Positions 8,069-15,567 of a stretch of DNA of 64,000 bases are shown piece after piece. A program made the translations under genes and the position numbers. The stretch comes from Tranquillimonas rosea (GTDB taxonomy: Bacteria > Pseudomonadota > Alphaproteobacteria > Rhodobacterales > Rhodobacteraceae), in contig NZ_FOGU01000001.1 of the NCBI RefSeq assembly GCF_900111315.1, forward strand, positions 248,001-312,000, read 5' to 3'. Position 1 is the stretch's first letter. Each line of letters starts with the position of its first letter. Under the pieces are notes generated by a model. That model was given only the letters and a program-made list of their open reading frames with translations, ran no database searches and was not told the DNA's origin.

Positions 8069-9142
8069 ATGAGCTTTCTCAAGCGCGAGTATCAGTATCA
8101 ACCGAGCCTCCGCCGATCTCTCGTCGGGTTTATGGCGGTGGCATGCGTGACGGCCATGATTTCGCTTGTCTTGGGGGTTCGGCACTACGCATCGGATTTT
8201 GAGCGATCTGTACAGGCGAACCTTGTGCAACGGGGCACGGAGTCCGTACGCATGACCTTCGCGAACGCGATGGCGCGGGAGTGGGAAAGCCTCGAGGCCG
8301 TTGCCGAGAACGTCAATCTCGGCTCGCGTGAGCAGATGACTTCGTTTGTTGATGCGGTGGTTGAGGCCAGTAACCGGATCGCCTGGGCCGGTGTGGCGGA
8401 CTTGTCCGGCCATGTCTTGGCAGGCTCGAATGGCTATCGAGAGGGCGAAGATGTCGGCGGTCGCCGTTGGTTCCGAGAGGGATTGAAGACACCGAGTTTC
8501 GGCAACGTCTTCTCCCTGGATCGGGCCGGCGGCGAGGACCGCTACTTGAACATGTCTGTGCCCATCAAGGGGCCTGATCTAATCGTCGATGGTGTGATGG
8601 TCTACCGGGTGAAGGTGGACTGGATCGAAGAATACCTGACAACCGCTGCGCGCGATCTCGGTCTCGATTTCTTCGTGCTGAACTCCGCCGGGGAGATCGT
8701 TATCGATGGTGATCTCTCCGGTTTTGGGCCCCTTTCCGAGAACATCGCTTTGGCAGCTACGATTGCCTCGGAACGTCGCTTCATGCGAGCCACCGCGGAC
8801 GGGGCATATCTTGTTGGTATCCATACGAAATTGACGGCTGACACCATGCCTCGCTCGGGTTGGACGTTGGCAGTGCGCGTGCCAAGCACCACACCACAAG
8901 GAGATGTTCGTGACTTGACGCAGGTTCTTCTCGGTTTCTGCGGGCTCGTCCTCATGGGGATGCTCTTGTTCTCGATACTCTTCGGTCAACACTTTCTGCG
9001 CCCCATTCAGAAGCTTGCCGAGACCGCTCGGTCGATTGCCAACGGTGATGATCGGTATCCGGAGGAGCTTGACAGTACCCGCGAAAGTGCGGCCTTTTCC
9101 GATGCCTTGGCCATGATCCAGACCCGGCTGTCATCTAAGTGA
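8069..9142 (+). CDS. dCache-HAMP membrane sensor protein lacking an output domain
   Basis: The 357-residue protein has a membrane segment near residues 22-42, a periplasmic region of about 240 residues with double-Cache features (DLSGHVLAGSNGYREGEDVG, RRWFREGL, RYLNMSVPIKG), a second membrane segment near 288-308 and a HAMP-like linker with LRPIQKLAETARSIANGD. It then stops after about 30 further residues, with no kinase, GGDEF, EAL or chemoreceptor domain. It is divergent from the glucan operon and could signal to a host effector. The gene could also be a truncated cyclase or kinase, but no downstream remnant of an output domain is visible. Confidence 0.75.
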   Translation: MSFLKREYQYQPSLRRSLVGFMAVACVTAMISLVLGVRHYASDFERSVQANLVQRGTESVRMTFANAMAREWESLEAVAENVNLGSREQMTSFVDAVVEASNRIAWAGVADLSGHVLAGSNGYREGEDVGGRRWFREGLKTPSFGNVFSLDRAGGEDRYLNMSVPIKGPDLIVDGVMVYRVKVDWIEEYLTTAARDLGLDFFVLNSAGEIVIDGDLSGFGPLSENIALAATIASERRFMRATADGAYLVGIHTKLTADTMPRSGWTLAVRVPSTTPQGDVRDLTQVLLGFCGLVLMGMLLFSILFGQHFLRPIQKLAETARSIANGDDRYPEELDSTRESAAFSDALAMIQTRLSSK

Positions 9143-9286
9143 ATGCGCTCTTTTCCGTGCTCCGGACTGGTTGGCACGGAGGTCGGCTTCGACACTGTCC
9201 GCGGTAATCCACTGTGGCTACGTATCGGACAATCTGTACTCGAGCGTGCATCCTCTGATGTGCCGAGTCGGTCGTACTTGCTTTGA

Positions 9287-9690
9287 CCAGTGCATTCGGA
9301 GGGCAACACCGGGGCCGATGTTCGCGACTTGAGCCGCGAATGCTCCCGATTCCGGTCCGTTTCGCGTCGGTTGAAATCGCTCAATCCGCACCGAAACCGC
9401 ACCAAGGGCTACGACGCCCCGCCCCCCCGCATCGGCTCGCCGCCGGCATCCCAGTAAATCCGCAGATCGGCCGCGCCCTTCCGCCCGCAGCGCGAGCACC
9501 AGGCGCGCGCCAACATCTCCTCCCGAGTGGCGCTCGGAAGCTCGTCATGCGTCAGAACGAGGCGGACATTCGCTCTGCGGCCAGTGCCTTCGGAGAGCGG
9601 CGCAAAGGCGGGTGCTCACAACTTGACCCCGTGTTGTTCCCGATTCCGGTCGGTGTCGGGGAGTTTGGAGCTCATGCCCCCTTCAATTCC
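9287..9690. repeat. Imperfect direct repeat pair flanking a decayed zinc-ribbon gene
   Basis: Two related stretches of about 90 bases, roughly 9287-9375 and 9582-9670, share blocks such as CCCGATTCCGGTC and TTCGGAG in the same order. They bracket the decayed zinc-ribbon copy. This suggests local duplication; I see no gene in either repeat. Confidence 0.45.
9409..9590 (-). pseudogene. Decayed copy of the zinc-ribbon small gene (5' end lost)
   Basis: Translation of the minus strand gives the C-terminal half of the protein encoded intact at 11373-11591, including RAWCSRCGRKGAADLRIYWD and GGEPMRG, ending at a stop at 9409. The N-terminal CxC pair and start codon are missing. It is a gene remnant. 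Confidence 0.75.
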
Positions 9691-9866
9691 GAGAGTCGTG
9701 AAGCCTCGTTTCGCTGGGATATGGGAAGGTGCTTTAGTTCTGCCGTGCCTGACTTAAACCAGTTTGGTAAAACAACATTATAATGCCTCGCGGCTATGTC
9801 TCGGCGTTGACGGCTCTTCGACCTTGTGTCCTCTTGCTACGCTACGAACTTTGTCACGCGAAGAAC

Positions 9867-10076
9867 ATGATACAACGCTCAACACAGATTGACCGCTTCG
9901 AGTCCTCCGAGATGGAGGAGCGGATCAACCGCTTCAACGACGTTCCGATGAAGAGACGGGACTACGTGAGATTGGCGATCGTCTTGGTGCTCATGCTCGC
10001 ATTGTTCGCAGTCTCGGCCGCTCTAGTAGTTTGGATCGCGGAGACGTATTTCTGGATACCTGTGAAGCCTTCTTAG
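9867..10076 (+). CDS. Small single-pass membrane protein with RRDY motif
   Basis: The 69-residue protein has a charged N-terminal half, the sequence MKRRDYVRLAIVLVLMLALF leading into one membrane helix (about residues 33-58), and a short aromatic tail. The RRDY-plus-helix layout recalls the two tiny paralogues at 15241 and 19627. The ATG at 9867 follows a GAAGAA stretch; an open frame continues upstream to 9783 without family support. No function is recognised. Confidence 0.55.
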   Translation: MIQRSTQIDRFESSEMEERINRFNDVPMKRRDYVRLAIVLVLMLALFAVSAALVVWIAETYFWIPVKPS

Positions 10077-10141
10077 TCTGCAATGGAAGACCCGCTTCGC
10101 ATATCTAAACGCTGCGCGATCAAACTAAATCGGTCCAGAGA

Positions 10142-10396
10142 TTACAGGAACGGACTGTCTTCAACTTCTTGCACCCTTTCCACAACCACCCCGACGCGCT
10201 TGCCCGCCGGATCGAAGTGCCGTGATTTTACGCGGTAGGCCACCGGAAGATCGCCTTGCGGACTGTAGACATAGTCGCCGACTGACGGGATGTTTGTTGG
10301 CTCCATGTCCATATCCCGCATCGGCTGCGGATGCTCTTCACCGCCGGGGTTCGGCACGAAAAACACTACATGCAAGGTATCAGCTGCTCTGCGCAT
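10142..10396 (-). CDS. Small phage hypothetical protein
   Basis: This 84-residue soluble protein contains VVFFVPNPGGEEHP, NIPSVGDYV and a C-terminal segment YRVKSRHFDPAGKRVGVVVERV that looks like a small beta-rich domain. I know no function. An internal ATG at 10321 (MRDMDMEPT) follows GAAGAG and could be the true start, giving 59 residues. It is convergent with the gene at 9867. Confidence 0.55.
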   Translation of the reverse strand: MRRAADTLHVVFFVPNPGGEEHPQPMRDMDMEPTNIPSVGDYVYSPQGDLPVAYRVKSRHFDPAGKRVGVVVERVQEVEDSPFL

Positions 10397-10593
10397 GGCT
10401 TAGCTCTCGGCTCTCCGAATACGATGTTGCCAACACGTCGCGAACACGTGGCAAATGCCCTAGGACGGTTCGTCACCTCCGACTTTACCGTTAGCGACGC
10501 GACGGCTTCTCAGAGTAGGTGATACTGATCGACCTGATCGTCAAACCAGCGTCTCGGCGCGGTACGCTGCCATAGTTCAAGAGAATGCCTACA

Positions 10594-10735
10594 CTACCCG
10601 CTATAAACCCGCATCGGCTCGCCGTCGGCATCCCAGTAAACCCGCAAATCGGCCGCGTCTTCCGCCCGCGGCGTGAGCAACAAACGCGCGCCATCAGCTC
10701 CTCACGCGTGCCGGACTAGATGGCGAGCGGTACAT
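10594..10735 (-). pseudogene. Decayed copy of the zinc-ribbon small gene (internal deletion, frameshift)
   Basis: The minus strand matches the gene at 11373-11591 at both ends: an ATGTAC start, and a 3' segment reading GGTTTACTGGGATGCC near the stop. The middle coding the CxC pair and linker is deleted, one CxxC cysteine is changed to arginine, and the reading frame is broken. It is a pseudogene of the same family. Confidence 0.7.
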
Positions 10736-11085
10736 GCAGCGGGAGATAGGCGGGTGGCGCGGTCGGCGCCAGTGCCCTCTCTCGCAGGGCGTGCCGGTAG
10801 TCCCTCCGGGCCTACCAAAAATCCAAATTTATCCAGCACAATCAATGCTTTTGTGTCCCACACTTTCGCGCCGGGGCGCATTGCGGGTCAATGGCATACG
10901 GGGCATGTGTCCCACGGAATCGGCTGCTATTTCGTGTTGTCTCTGATGCCCTAGATCACGCTTGAAACGGCCTTGGCCGCGAAGCTCATCGCCGAGACGA
11001 CGCGAGCCCCGCACCGGTTGCTCCTCGAGCTCACGGCCCTACGGTCAAGGAAGCCAAGGGGAGAACGAGTGAAGGAAAGGAGCCC
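10736..11085. other. Intergenic region, no gene seen
   Basis: About 350 bases hold the flank of the decayed zinc-ribbon copy and sequence leading to the small gene at 11086. A GTGAAGGAAAGGAGCCC stretch at its end is the ribosome binding region of that gene. Open frames present show no recognisable protein. Confidence 0.4.
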
Positions 11086-11229
11086 ATGGGCAAAGTACGT
11101 AACACCCTGAGCAAGGTCTGGGACGACCTGAACCCCAGCGATCCCAGCCCGATGTACCTCGTGAAGCTGATGGCTGCCATGATGGGCGCCTTCGCGATCG
11201 GGCTGCTGATCCACTTCATCAAGGTGTAA
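11086..11229 (+). CDS. 47-residue single-pass membrane protein
   Basis: The sequence begins MGKVRNTLSKVWDDLNPSDP and continues into one membrane helix, LMAAMMGAFAIGLLIHFI, ending KV. A textbook Shine-Dalgarno, AAAGGAG, lies 4 bases before the ATG. A perfect 10-bp inverted repeat follows 22 bases after the stop. Strong start signal plus terminator support a real gene despite its size. Function unknown. Confidence 0.7.
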   Translation: MGKVRNTLSKVWDDLNPSDPSPMYLVKLMAAMMGAFAIGLLIHFIKV

Positions 11230-11251
11230 GTCGCAACGCATCCGGCATTGT

Positions 11252-11281
11252 GAGGCGCGCCCCCTCCTCACGGCGCGCCTC
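11252..11281 (+). terminator. Hairpin downstream of the 47-residue membrane gene
   Basis: GAGGCGCGCC at 11252-11261 pairs perfectly with GGCGCGCCTC at 11272-11281 around a 10-base loop. There is no clear T-tract, so termination efficiency is uncertain. Confidence 0.5.
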
Positions 11282-11372
11282 GCCCGGCATGGTCGGGCAG
11301 CTTGGGGAACTGATCATCGGGCGGTGCGGAAAATACACCTGAGAGACGACAGGCACGAGATAGCCCAACGAT

Positions 11373-11591
11373 CTACTCCGCATCTCGCCAGCTGCCTCCA
11401 TACCCCCGCATCGGTTCGCCGCCAGCATCCCAGTATATCCGCAAATCGGCCGCGCCCTTCCGCCCGCAGCGCGAGCACCAGGCGCGCGTCAGCAGTTCCT
11501 CGCGAGTACCGCTCGGAAGGTCGGCAGGCGTCGGGCCGAGCTGGACGTTGGCGGTGTGGCCGCAGCCGCACCAGATGGCGAGCATGTACAT
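11373..11591 (-). CDS. Small zinc-ribbon-like protein (intact member of a three-copy family)
   Basis: The 72-residue protein has CxC at Cys8/Cys10 (IWCGCGH) and CxxC at Cys39/Cys42 (AWCSRCG), a likely four-cysteine metal site, followed by a conserved RIYWDAGGEPMRG segment. Two decayed copies lie at 9409 and 10594. No ribosome binding site is obvious; ATG 11591 and an in-frame ATG six bases later are both possible. The protein may bind nucleic acid or protein; no function is known to me. Confidence 0.6.
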   Translation of the reverse strand: MYMLAIWCGCGHTANVQLGPTPADLPSGTREELLTRAWCSRCGRKGAADLRIYWDAGGEPMRGYGGSWRDAE

Positions 11592-11766
11592 GCGGCGGGA
11601 GATAGGCGGGCGGCAAGGTCGGGGCCAGTGCCGGCTTCGGACCCAGGATTGGATTCGCAGTCGACGACGCCAGGGCGGACATCCGCAGTCCAACCGGTCG
11701 CGGAAAGTTCACTGCGGCATTTCTATTGCGCGATCTATATGGTAAGAGGCCCGCACGCGCTGAGAT

Positions 11767-11952
11767 ATGAGCATGTCTGACAAAATGGAGCAAAATCAGC
11801 ATCGTAAATGGAAGGCATGGGTTGTTCCGATGCTTGCCGCAGCGATCGTGTTTGGGCTCCTGAGTGTCGTTCAGGCTATCAGCTTCTGGGCTTCTATCGT
11901 CGCCGCGATCATCATTGCGGTTGGAGGATTGATCCTACTACGGGCCCTGTAG
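11767..11952 (+). CDS. Small double-pass membrane protein
   Basis: The 61-residue protein has a short charged start and two hydrophobic segments separated by a few residues (VVPMLAAAIVFGLLSVV and ASIVAAIIIAVGGLILL). An alternative ATG at 11773 shortens it by two residues. It converges on the gene at 11938 and overlaps its 3' end by 15 bases. Function unknown. Confidence 0.6.
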   Translation: MSMSDKMEQNQHRKWKAWVVPMLAAAIVFGLLSVVQAISFWASIVAAIIIAVGGLILLRAL

Positions 11953-12819
11953 ATCAAAGCCAGTCTGCTTCGGCGGCGGCTTCACTTCGATCACTCGCGT
12001 GATTATCCGATCCGTCGGTCGCCAAACCTGCCCCTCCCGTTCTTCGGATATTTCGATCTCGACCACCATCTGAATGCCCTCTGCCATCGGTAAGTCTAGG
12101 GCACCGTCTGCCATGGCATTGAGGAACGCCTGATCCTTTATTGGCGCCCCGAATGCGCCGTATTTCGACTGGAAGCCCCAGCGGCGCGAGGTGTCGTTAC
12201 TCAGGATTGGACGTATCAGGGTTAGCTCAATTTGCTCAGTGGTAGTGCGCTGTTCAGGCTCCTCCTCGAGCTCAGTGTCGTGCCCCAAAGGAAACTGGTC
12301 GCGCCGGACTACGCGCGAGGGTTTACCTTCGCGATTTGAGGTGGAACCCGCACCGACAACCTTTCGATCTTTCTCTAAGGCCTCGTATACGAGTCCGGCT
12401 TCACTTCGCGCAGTACCAGTTCGCAGAAGGCCAACGACATCTTCGGCGATTTGACTCATCTCTTCGTCGGATAGGACTTGAACTTCTTCAGGAGCATCCG
12501 GGCCCTTGATGTAGTCCATGACCTCGCCAACACCCCACGCAGCTGCCTCCTTGAATAAGAAGATGATGGAGGTCGTTATTGCCCCAACAATCGCACCCCG
12601 CGTATGCGGATCACTCGGCAGCTTGATAATGCTCCTGATCCGCTGACTGCCAGGAAGTGAGCTCTCAAGCTCGACATGCCAGTCGGCCATCGGATCGAGC
12701 TGCTGACCCACCGACTTTATCATCGAGACCCAAGCCAGTTGGGCGCGCGCGGCAGCCTCCAAGTCAATAAGGGAGCCCTGCTCCAAATCTACGTATAGGG
12801 TAAGTCCAGCTTCCGACAT
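11938..12819 (-). CDS. Hypothetical protein of 293 residues
   Basis: I do not recognise the family. The N-terminal part (about 1-75) looks like a compact alpha/beta domain beginning AGLTLYVDLEQGSLIDL. A hydrophobic stretch AIVGAITTSIIFLFKEA (about 83-105) could be a membrane segment or buried helix. The C-terminal third has beta-rich segments ending in a proline-rich tail. ATG 12819 is preceded by GAGG at good spacing; ATG 12834 is an alternative. It reads leftward and is preceded on that strand, 173 bases away, by nothing in the same unit, so it is probably monocistronic phage cargo. Confidence 0.65.
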   Translation of the reverse strand: MSEAGLTLYVDLEQGSLIDLEAAARAQLAWVSMIKSVGQQLDPMADWHVELESSLPGSQRIRSIIKLPSDPHTRGAIVGAITTSIIFLFKEAAAWGVGEVMDYIKGPDAPEEVQVLSDEEMSQIAEDVVGLLRTGTARSEAGLVYEALEKDRKVVGAGSTSNREGKPSRVVRRDQFPLGHDTELEEEPEQRTTTEQIELTLIRPILSNDTSRRWGFQSKYGAFGAPIKDQAFLNAMADGALDLPMAEGIQMVVEIEISEEREGQVWRPTDRIITRVIEVKPPPKQTGFDLQGP

Positions 12820-12992
12820 ATGCGACCTCATCAATACGGTCGCAGTCAGACCAGACCGGGACGCTTAAAGAAAGAGCTTCGTTCCTTTCTGCGCTTCTGA
12901 AACTGGATGCCGGGGGAAATGCGTCACGCTCCGGCGGAGGGCGTGACGGTACGCGCACCACGCCGTGCGGACACCCTTCGCCCGGCGGCTCA

Positions 12993-13184
12993 TCAGCCCC
13001 AGACCAGCAAACCCACGAATACCGCGACGAACGCCACGAAGCCCGCGATAAGTGAGAGCAGCCCGTTGCCGATCCCATCCTGCGGCCTGGCCTCCCCATA
13101 GCGATTGCTGACGCGGATAGCGACGATCAGCGCGACGATGACACCGGCGAAGCCAGCGCCGAGGATGTTCAGGATGATGTCCAT
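12993..13184 (-). CDS. Small membrane protein at the end of the lysis cluster
   Basis: The 63-residue protein has two membrane helices (IILNILGAGFAGVIVALIVA and LLSLIAGFVAFVAVFVGLLVW). It follows the holin-like gene at 13190 by 5 bases and is the last gene of the leftward endolysin operon. It may be a second holin or an antiholin; the class is inferred only from size, topology and position. Confidence 0.65.
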   Translation of the reverse strand: MDIILNILGAGFAGVIVALIVAIRVSNRYGEARPQDGIGNGLLSLIAGFVAFVAVFVGLLVWG

Positions 13185-13189
13185 CGTCG

Positions 13190-13465
13190 TCAGCCCTTCA
13201 CCAGCAGCCGCAGGTTCCAGAGCGCGACCAGCCCGATGCCGGCCGCGAACGCCCAAACGGCCACGGGATCACCGATGAACCGGACCAGAACCCATGCACC
13301 CACGACGGTGAACACGATCTTCACCACCCACCACGCCGACCCGGCCCAGGACATGATCCAGCGCATGACGGGCGCCGCCTCGACGAAGCCCCGCTGCAAG
13401 GCGATGATGGTGGTGATGATGTCGGCCAGAGTGGCGAGGGCGAGCGCGATCAGGGCGGCAGTCAT
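13190..13465 (-). CDS. Holin-like membrane protein
   Basis: The 91-residue protein has three hydrophobic segments and overlaps the preceding gene by 4 bases (13462-13465), indicating translational coupling in the lysis operon. It resembles small phage membrane proteins that form or regulate lysis pores. No characteristic holin motif can be asserted. Confidence 0.65.
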   Translation of the reverse strand: MTAALIALALATLADIITTIIALQRGFVEAAPVMRWIMSWAGSAWWVVKIVFTVVGAWVLVRFIGDPVAVWAFAAGIGLVALWNLRLLVKG

Positions 13466-13953
13466 TTCTTCACGCCCGACATCAGCGCGGTCTTGTCCTT
13501 CGAACCTTGCGAGGATCCGAAGTAGAATTGCGTAACGCTCGAGACCGCGCCGCCGAGAAGGCCGATCAGTGCGATCAGCACCTCGCGCATGCCGGTTGGT
13601 GGAGCCACGAACATCAGCGTGCCGAGTACGGCGAAGAACCCGGCGATGATGACGCCGGCCAGCACCATCGGGAACAGTGCGCCCTTATGGCGCGCCCGCG
13701 CGTCGGCCCGGTCCTTCGCCGCGATCTTGAGGCGGGCGGTGTACTCGCTCTCGAGCGCCGCCAACGCCTCGAGCTCGGCTTTGCCCATGTCCTGCACCGC
13801 GGCCCGCAACTGCGCGTCAGGCGCGTCCGGGCGCCCAGTCACGGCCTGCGACACCTCGCGCACCACACGACCCGCCAGCGGCCCGCCGAGCGCGCCTGCG
13901 ACGGTCGGGGCCACCTGCCCCACTGCGTCCTTCACGATCTTGCTCACGTTCAT
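13462..13953 (-). CDS. Holin of the 3TM type
   Basis: The 163-residue protein has an amphipathic N-terminal region (VSKIVKDAVGQVAPTVAGAL), a charged middle, and two strong membrane helices near residues 100-145, ending FYFGSSQGSKDKTALM. This tail pattern is common in alphaproteobacterial phage holins. ATG 13953 overlaps the end of the endolysin gene by 4 bases, so expression is coupled to it. It would permeabilise the inner membrane to release the endolysin. Confidence 0.8.
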   Translation of the reverse strand: MNVSKIVKDAVGQVAPTVAGALGGPLAGRVVREVSQAVTGRPDAPDAQLRAAVQDMGKAELEALAALESEYTARLKIAAKDRADARARHKGALFPMVLAGVIIAGFFAVLGTLMFVAPPTGMREVLIALIGLLGGAVSSVTQFYFGSSQGSKDKTALMSGVKK

Positions 13954-14729
13954 GCCGCGATCTCCTGCGTCCGGTCGAAAAGGGTGTCGGGGATGTCCTG
14001 CCACTTCAGGAACGACCGCTTCAGCCGGTTGTGGTAGCCATGGGTGGCATAGGCCGGGCCGTTGTACCCGCGGGCGAAGCCGGACCAGTCGTGCCGGCGC
14101 AGCTCGTCATCGAGCCCGGCCGAGACGATGTAGTCGACCATCGCCTGGAGATGCGCCTCCTCATCTTCGGCGAAGGCCTCGACCATCTCGCGCGCCGCCT
14201 CGAACCCAGCCATCTTGCAGTTGAAGCCCATGATCTGGCCGAGACCCCAGCTGGCCGAACGCAGCGCCGCATCCTCGTCGATCTCGATCGCTGCCTTCAG
14301 CCGCGGATAGCTGTCGCTGGGATAGGACCGCGTACCCCACCGGGCATAGGCCAGCCCCTGCCCCGCGGCGCGGTCGCGCTTGGCGCCGGGCCCCAGCTCG
14401 CGCCAGAAGATGTGCGGCTCGAACAGCATCGCGACGCGGCCGTCGCCGTCGAACCCGGAGCCACGCGCCTCGACATCGATCACGGCGTGCAGCTCATCCT
14501 CGCCGACGCCGATCTGCGCACCGATCTTCGGCAGGTCGATGTCGTCGAGCGTCCTGGCCGCGCCGCCGAAGGTGATGGGCTCGAGTCCCGGATCGGGTTG
14601 ACCCTTCGTCGCCAGGTAGTCGGTCATGGCGCCGCGGGTCAGCTTGCCCATGATGCCGTCGGCAGGGCCGGGATCGTGGCCCAGGTCGTTGAGCGTCATC
14701 TGAAGGACGCGGGTCGTTCTGTCAGACAT
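13950..14729 (-). CDS. Endolysin: peptidoglycan-binding plus N-acetylmuramidase domain
   Basis: The 259-residue protein has an N-terminal three-helix peptidoglycan-binding-like domain (LQMTLNDLGHDPGPADGIMG, residues about 8-45) and a C-terminal muramidase domain (about 75-250). The latter has VIDVEARGSGFDGDGRVAMLFE, which supplies the conserved glutamate, plus SWGLGQIMGFN and GFARGYNGP motifs of the phage N-acetylmuramidase (DUF3380-type) family. It degrades the glycan strand at the end of the lytic cycle. It is the first gene of the lysis operon; a strong start lies at 14729. Confidence 0.92.
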   Translation of the reverse strand: MSDRTTRVLQMTLNDLGHDPGPADGIMGKLTRGAMTDYLATKGQPDPGLEPITFGGAARTLDDIDLPKIGAQIGVGEDELHAVIDVEARGSGFDGDGRVAMLFEPHIFWRELGPGAKRDRAAGQGLAYARWGTRSYPSDSYPRLKAAIEIDEDAALRSASWGLGQIMGFNCKMAGFEAAREMVEAFAEDEEAHLQAMVDYIVSAGLDDELRRHDWSGFARGYNGPAYATHGYHNRLKRSFLKWQDIPDTLFDRTQEIAA

Positions 14730-14890
14730 GGTGTGCCTCCATAAGAAAAAGCCCGCTCACTGGCAGGCTGGTGGGGTCGAGATGATGGGTGGACGTACTA
14801 CTTTCGGCGTAGTGCCGAGTGTGTTGGCACTATGAGTGAGTGCGGGCCGTCGGGGCGCTCAGGCGTGCCGGCGGCCTCGCTTTCACGTTC

Positions 14891-15030
14891 ACGAAATTGG
14901 AAGTGGATAGGGCAACTGCGGTGTTCTCTTAGTTTGAGAACCTGCCAAGGTTGGTTTGCCGGGACATTTTCCAGGCTTTATCCTAGGTCCGTCGGGGACT
15001 GTGAGTGGTGTACCCCGGCGGGCTTTGCTC
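14891..15030. ncRNA. Hairpin-rich element, copy 1 (candidate structured RNA)
   Basis: This stretch is homologous to 19817-19955 and shares the opening GGCAACTGCGGTGTT. It can form successive hairpins: GTTCTC/GAGAAC (14923-14941), CCAA/TTGG (14945-14954), an imperfect stem 14958-14976, and CCGTCGGGG/CCCCGGCGG (14989-15021, one wobble). In the other copy the stems at the same relative places use different base pairs, which suggests the pairing is preserved. No reading frame spans it convincingly. The strand is not determined. Confidence 0.45.
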
Positions 15031-15240
15031 TTCTGAAATCTGCATGCACGACCGCGAAGAGCTGATCAGCTCTAGATATTGGCGGTGACTGTCGACCGGA
15101 CTGTCGGCGCCTTCGTTCGCTTCGGCGTGGTTGATGCATTCATCGCCGTTTCCGGCCAAGGGGTACTCGCTCGCTACTGAAATCGGCTGCACGACACCCT
15201 ATATCTAAAAGGCCTCATTTTCGGGGCGGGAGGTCAGCCA

Positions 15241-15393
15241 ATGTCTACCCTTCAACCGGAATGGATGCGCCGGGACTATGCCACCTACCTCGTGCTGGCG
15301 GCCATCGCTCTCATAGTCGCATCGTATTTTGCTACACCCTATCTCACTCCGGGCGCGACCGATGCTCCCAGCACTGTGGCGCCTTCTGAGTAA
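15241..15393 (+). CDS. 50-residue membrane protein with WMRRDY motif, copy 1
   Basis: The protein starts MSTLQPEWMRRDYATYLVLA, has one membrane helix and a proline/threonine-rich tail with PYLTPG. GGGAGG lies 8 bases before the ATG. It is a clear paralogue of the 54-residue protein at 19627 (QPxWMRRDY, then helix, then APYxxxG). Conservation of sequence between two diverged copies supports real coding. Function unknown. Confidence 0.7.
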   Translation: MSTLQPEWMRRDYATYLVLAAIALIVASYFATPYLTPGATDAPSTVAPSE

Positions 15394-15471
15394 GCGTTCG
15401 ACCAGCGGGCGTGAGGATACGTCGCTCGGACACGCTCTGAAGCGCCCGCCAGCTACCACGTCTTGAAGAAC

Positions 15472-15542
15472 TCAGGCCGCCTCGGCGTCACCGCCCCCGA
15501 GCTTGAACCGCCGGGAGATCTTCAGCCGGACGAAGGTTGTGC
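15472..15542 (-). pseudogene. 3' remnant of a holin-like gene cut by IS66
   Basis: The minus strand encodes a C-terminal piece containing ISRRFKLGGGDAEAA, similar to the end (YRRFKLGDR) of the intact membrane protein gene at 20254-20532. The IS66 element is inserted immediately upstream. The sequence across the insertion does not restore a recognisable membrane protein, so the copy may already have been partial. Confidence 0.45.
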
Positions 15543-15557
15543 GTAACCGCTCGATTG
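15535..15557. repeat. IS66 left end: 8-bp target duplication and terminal inverted repeat
   Basis: GGTTGTGC (15535-15542) is followed by the inverted repeat GTAACCGCTCGATTG (15543-15557). The same octamer follows the right end at 18040-18047. Eight-base duplications and GTAA-type ends are characteristic of IS66-family elements. Confidence 0.9.
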
Positions 15558-15567
15558 TGACCGCAGC

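Noticed and set aside
9283-9783. 166-codon plus-strand frame
   Set aside because: It runs opposite to the decayed zinc-ribbon copy and through the direct repeats; no conserved features.
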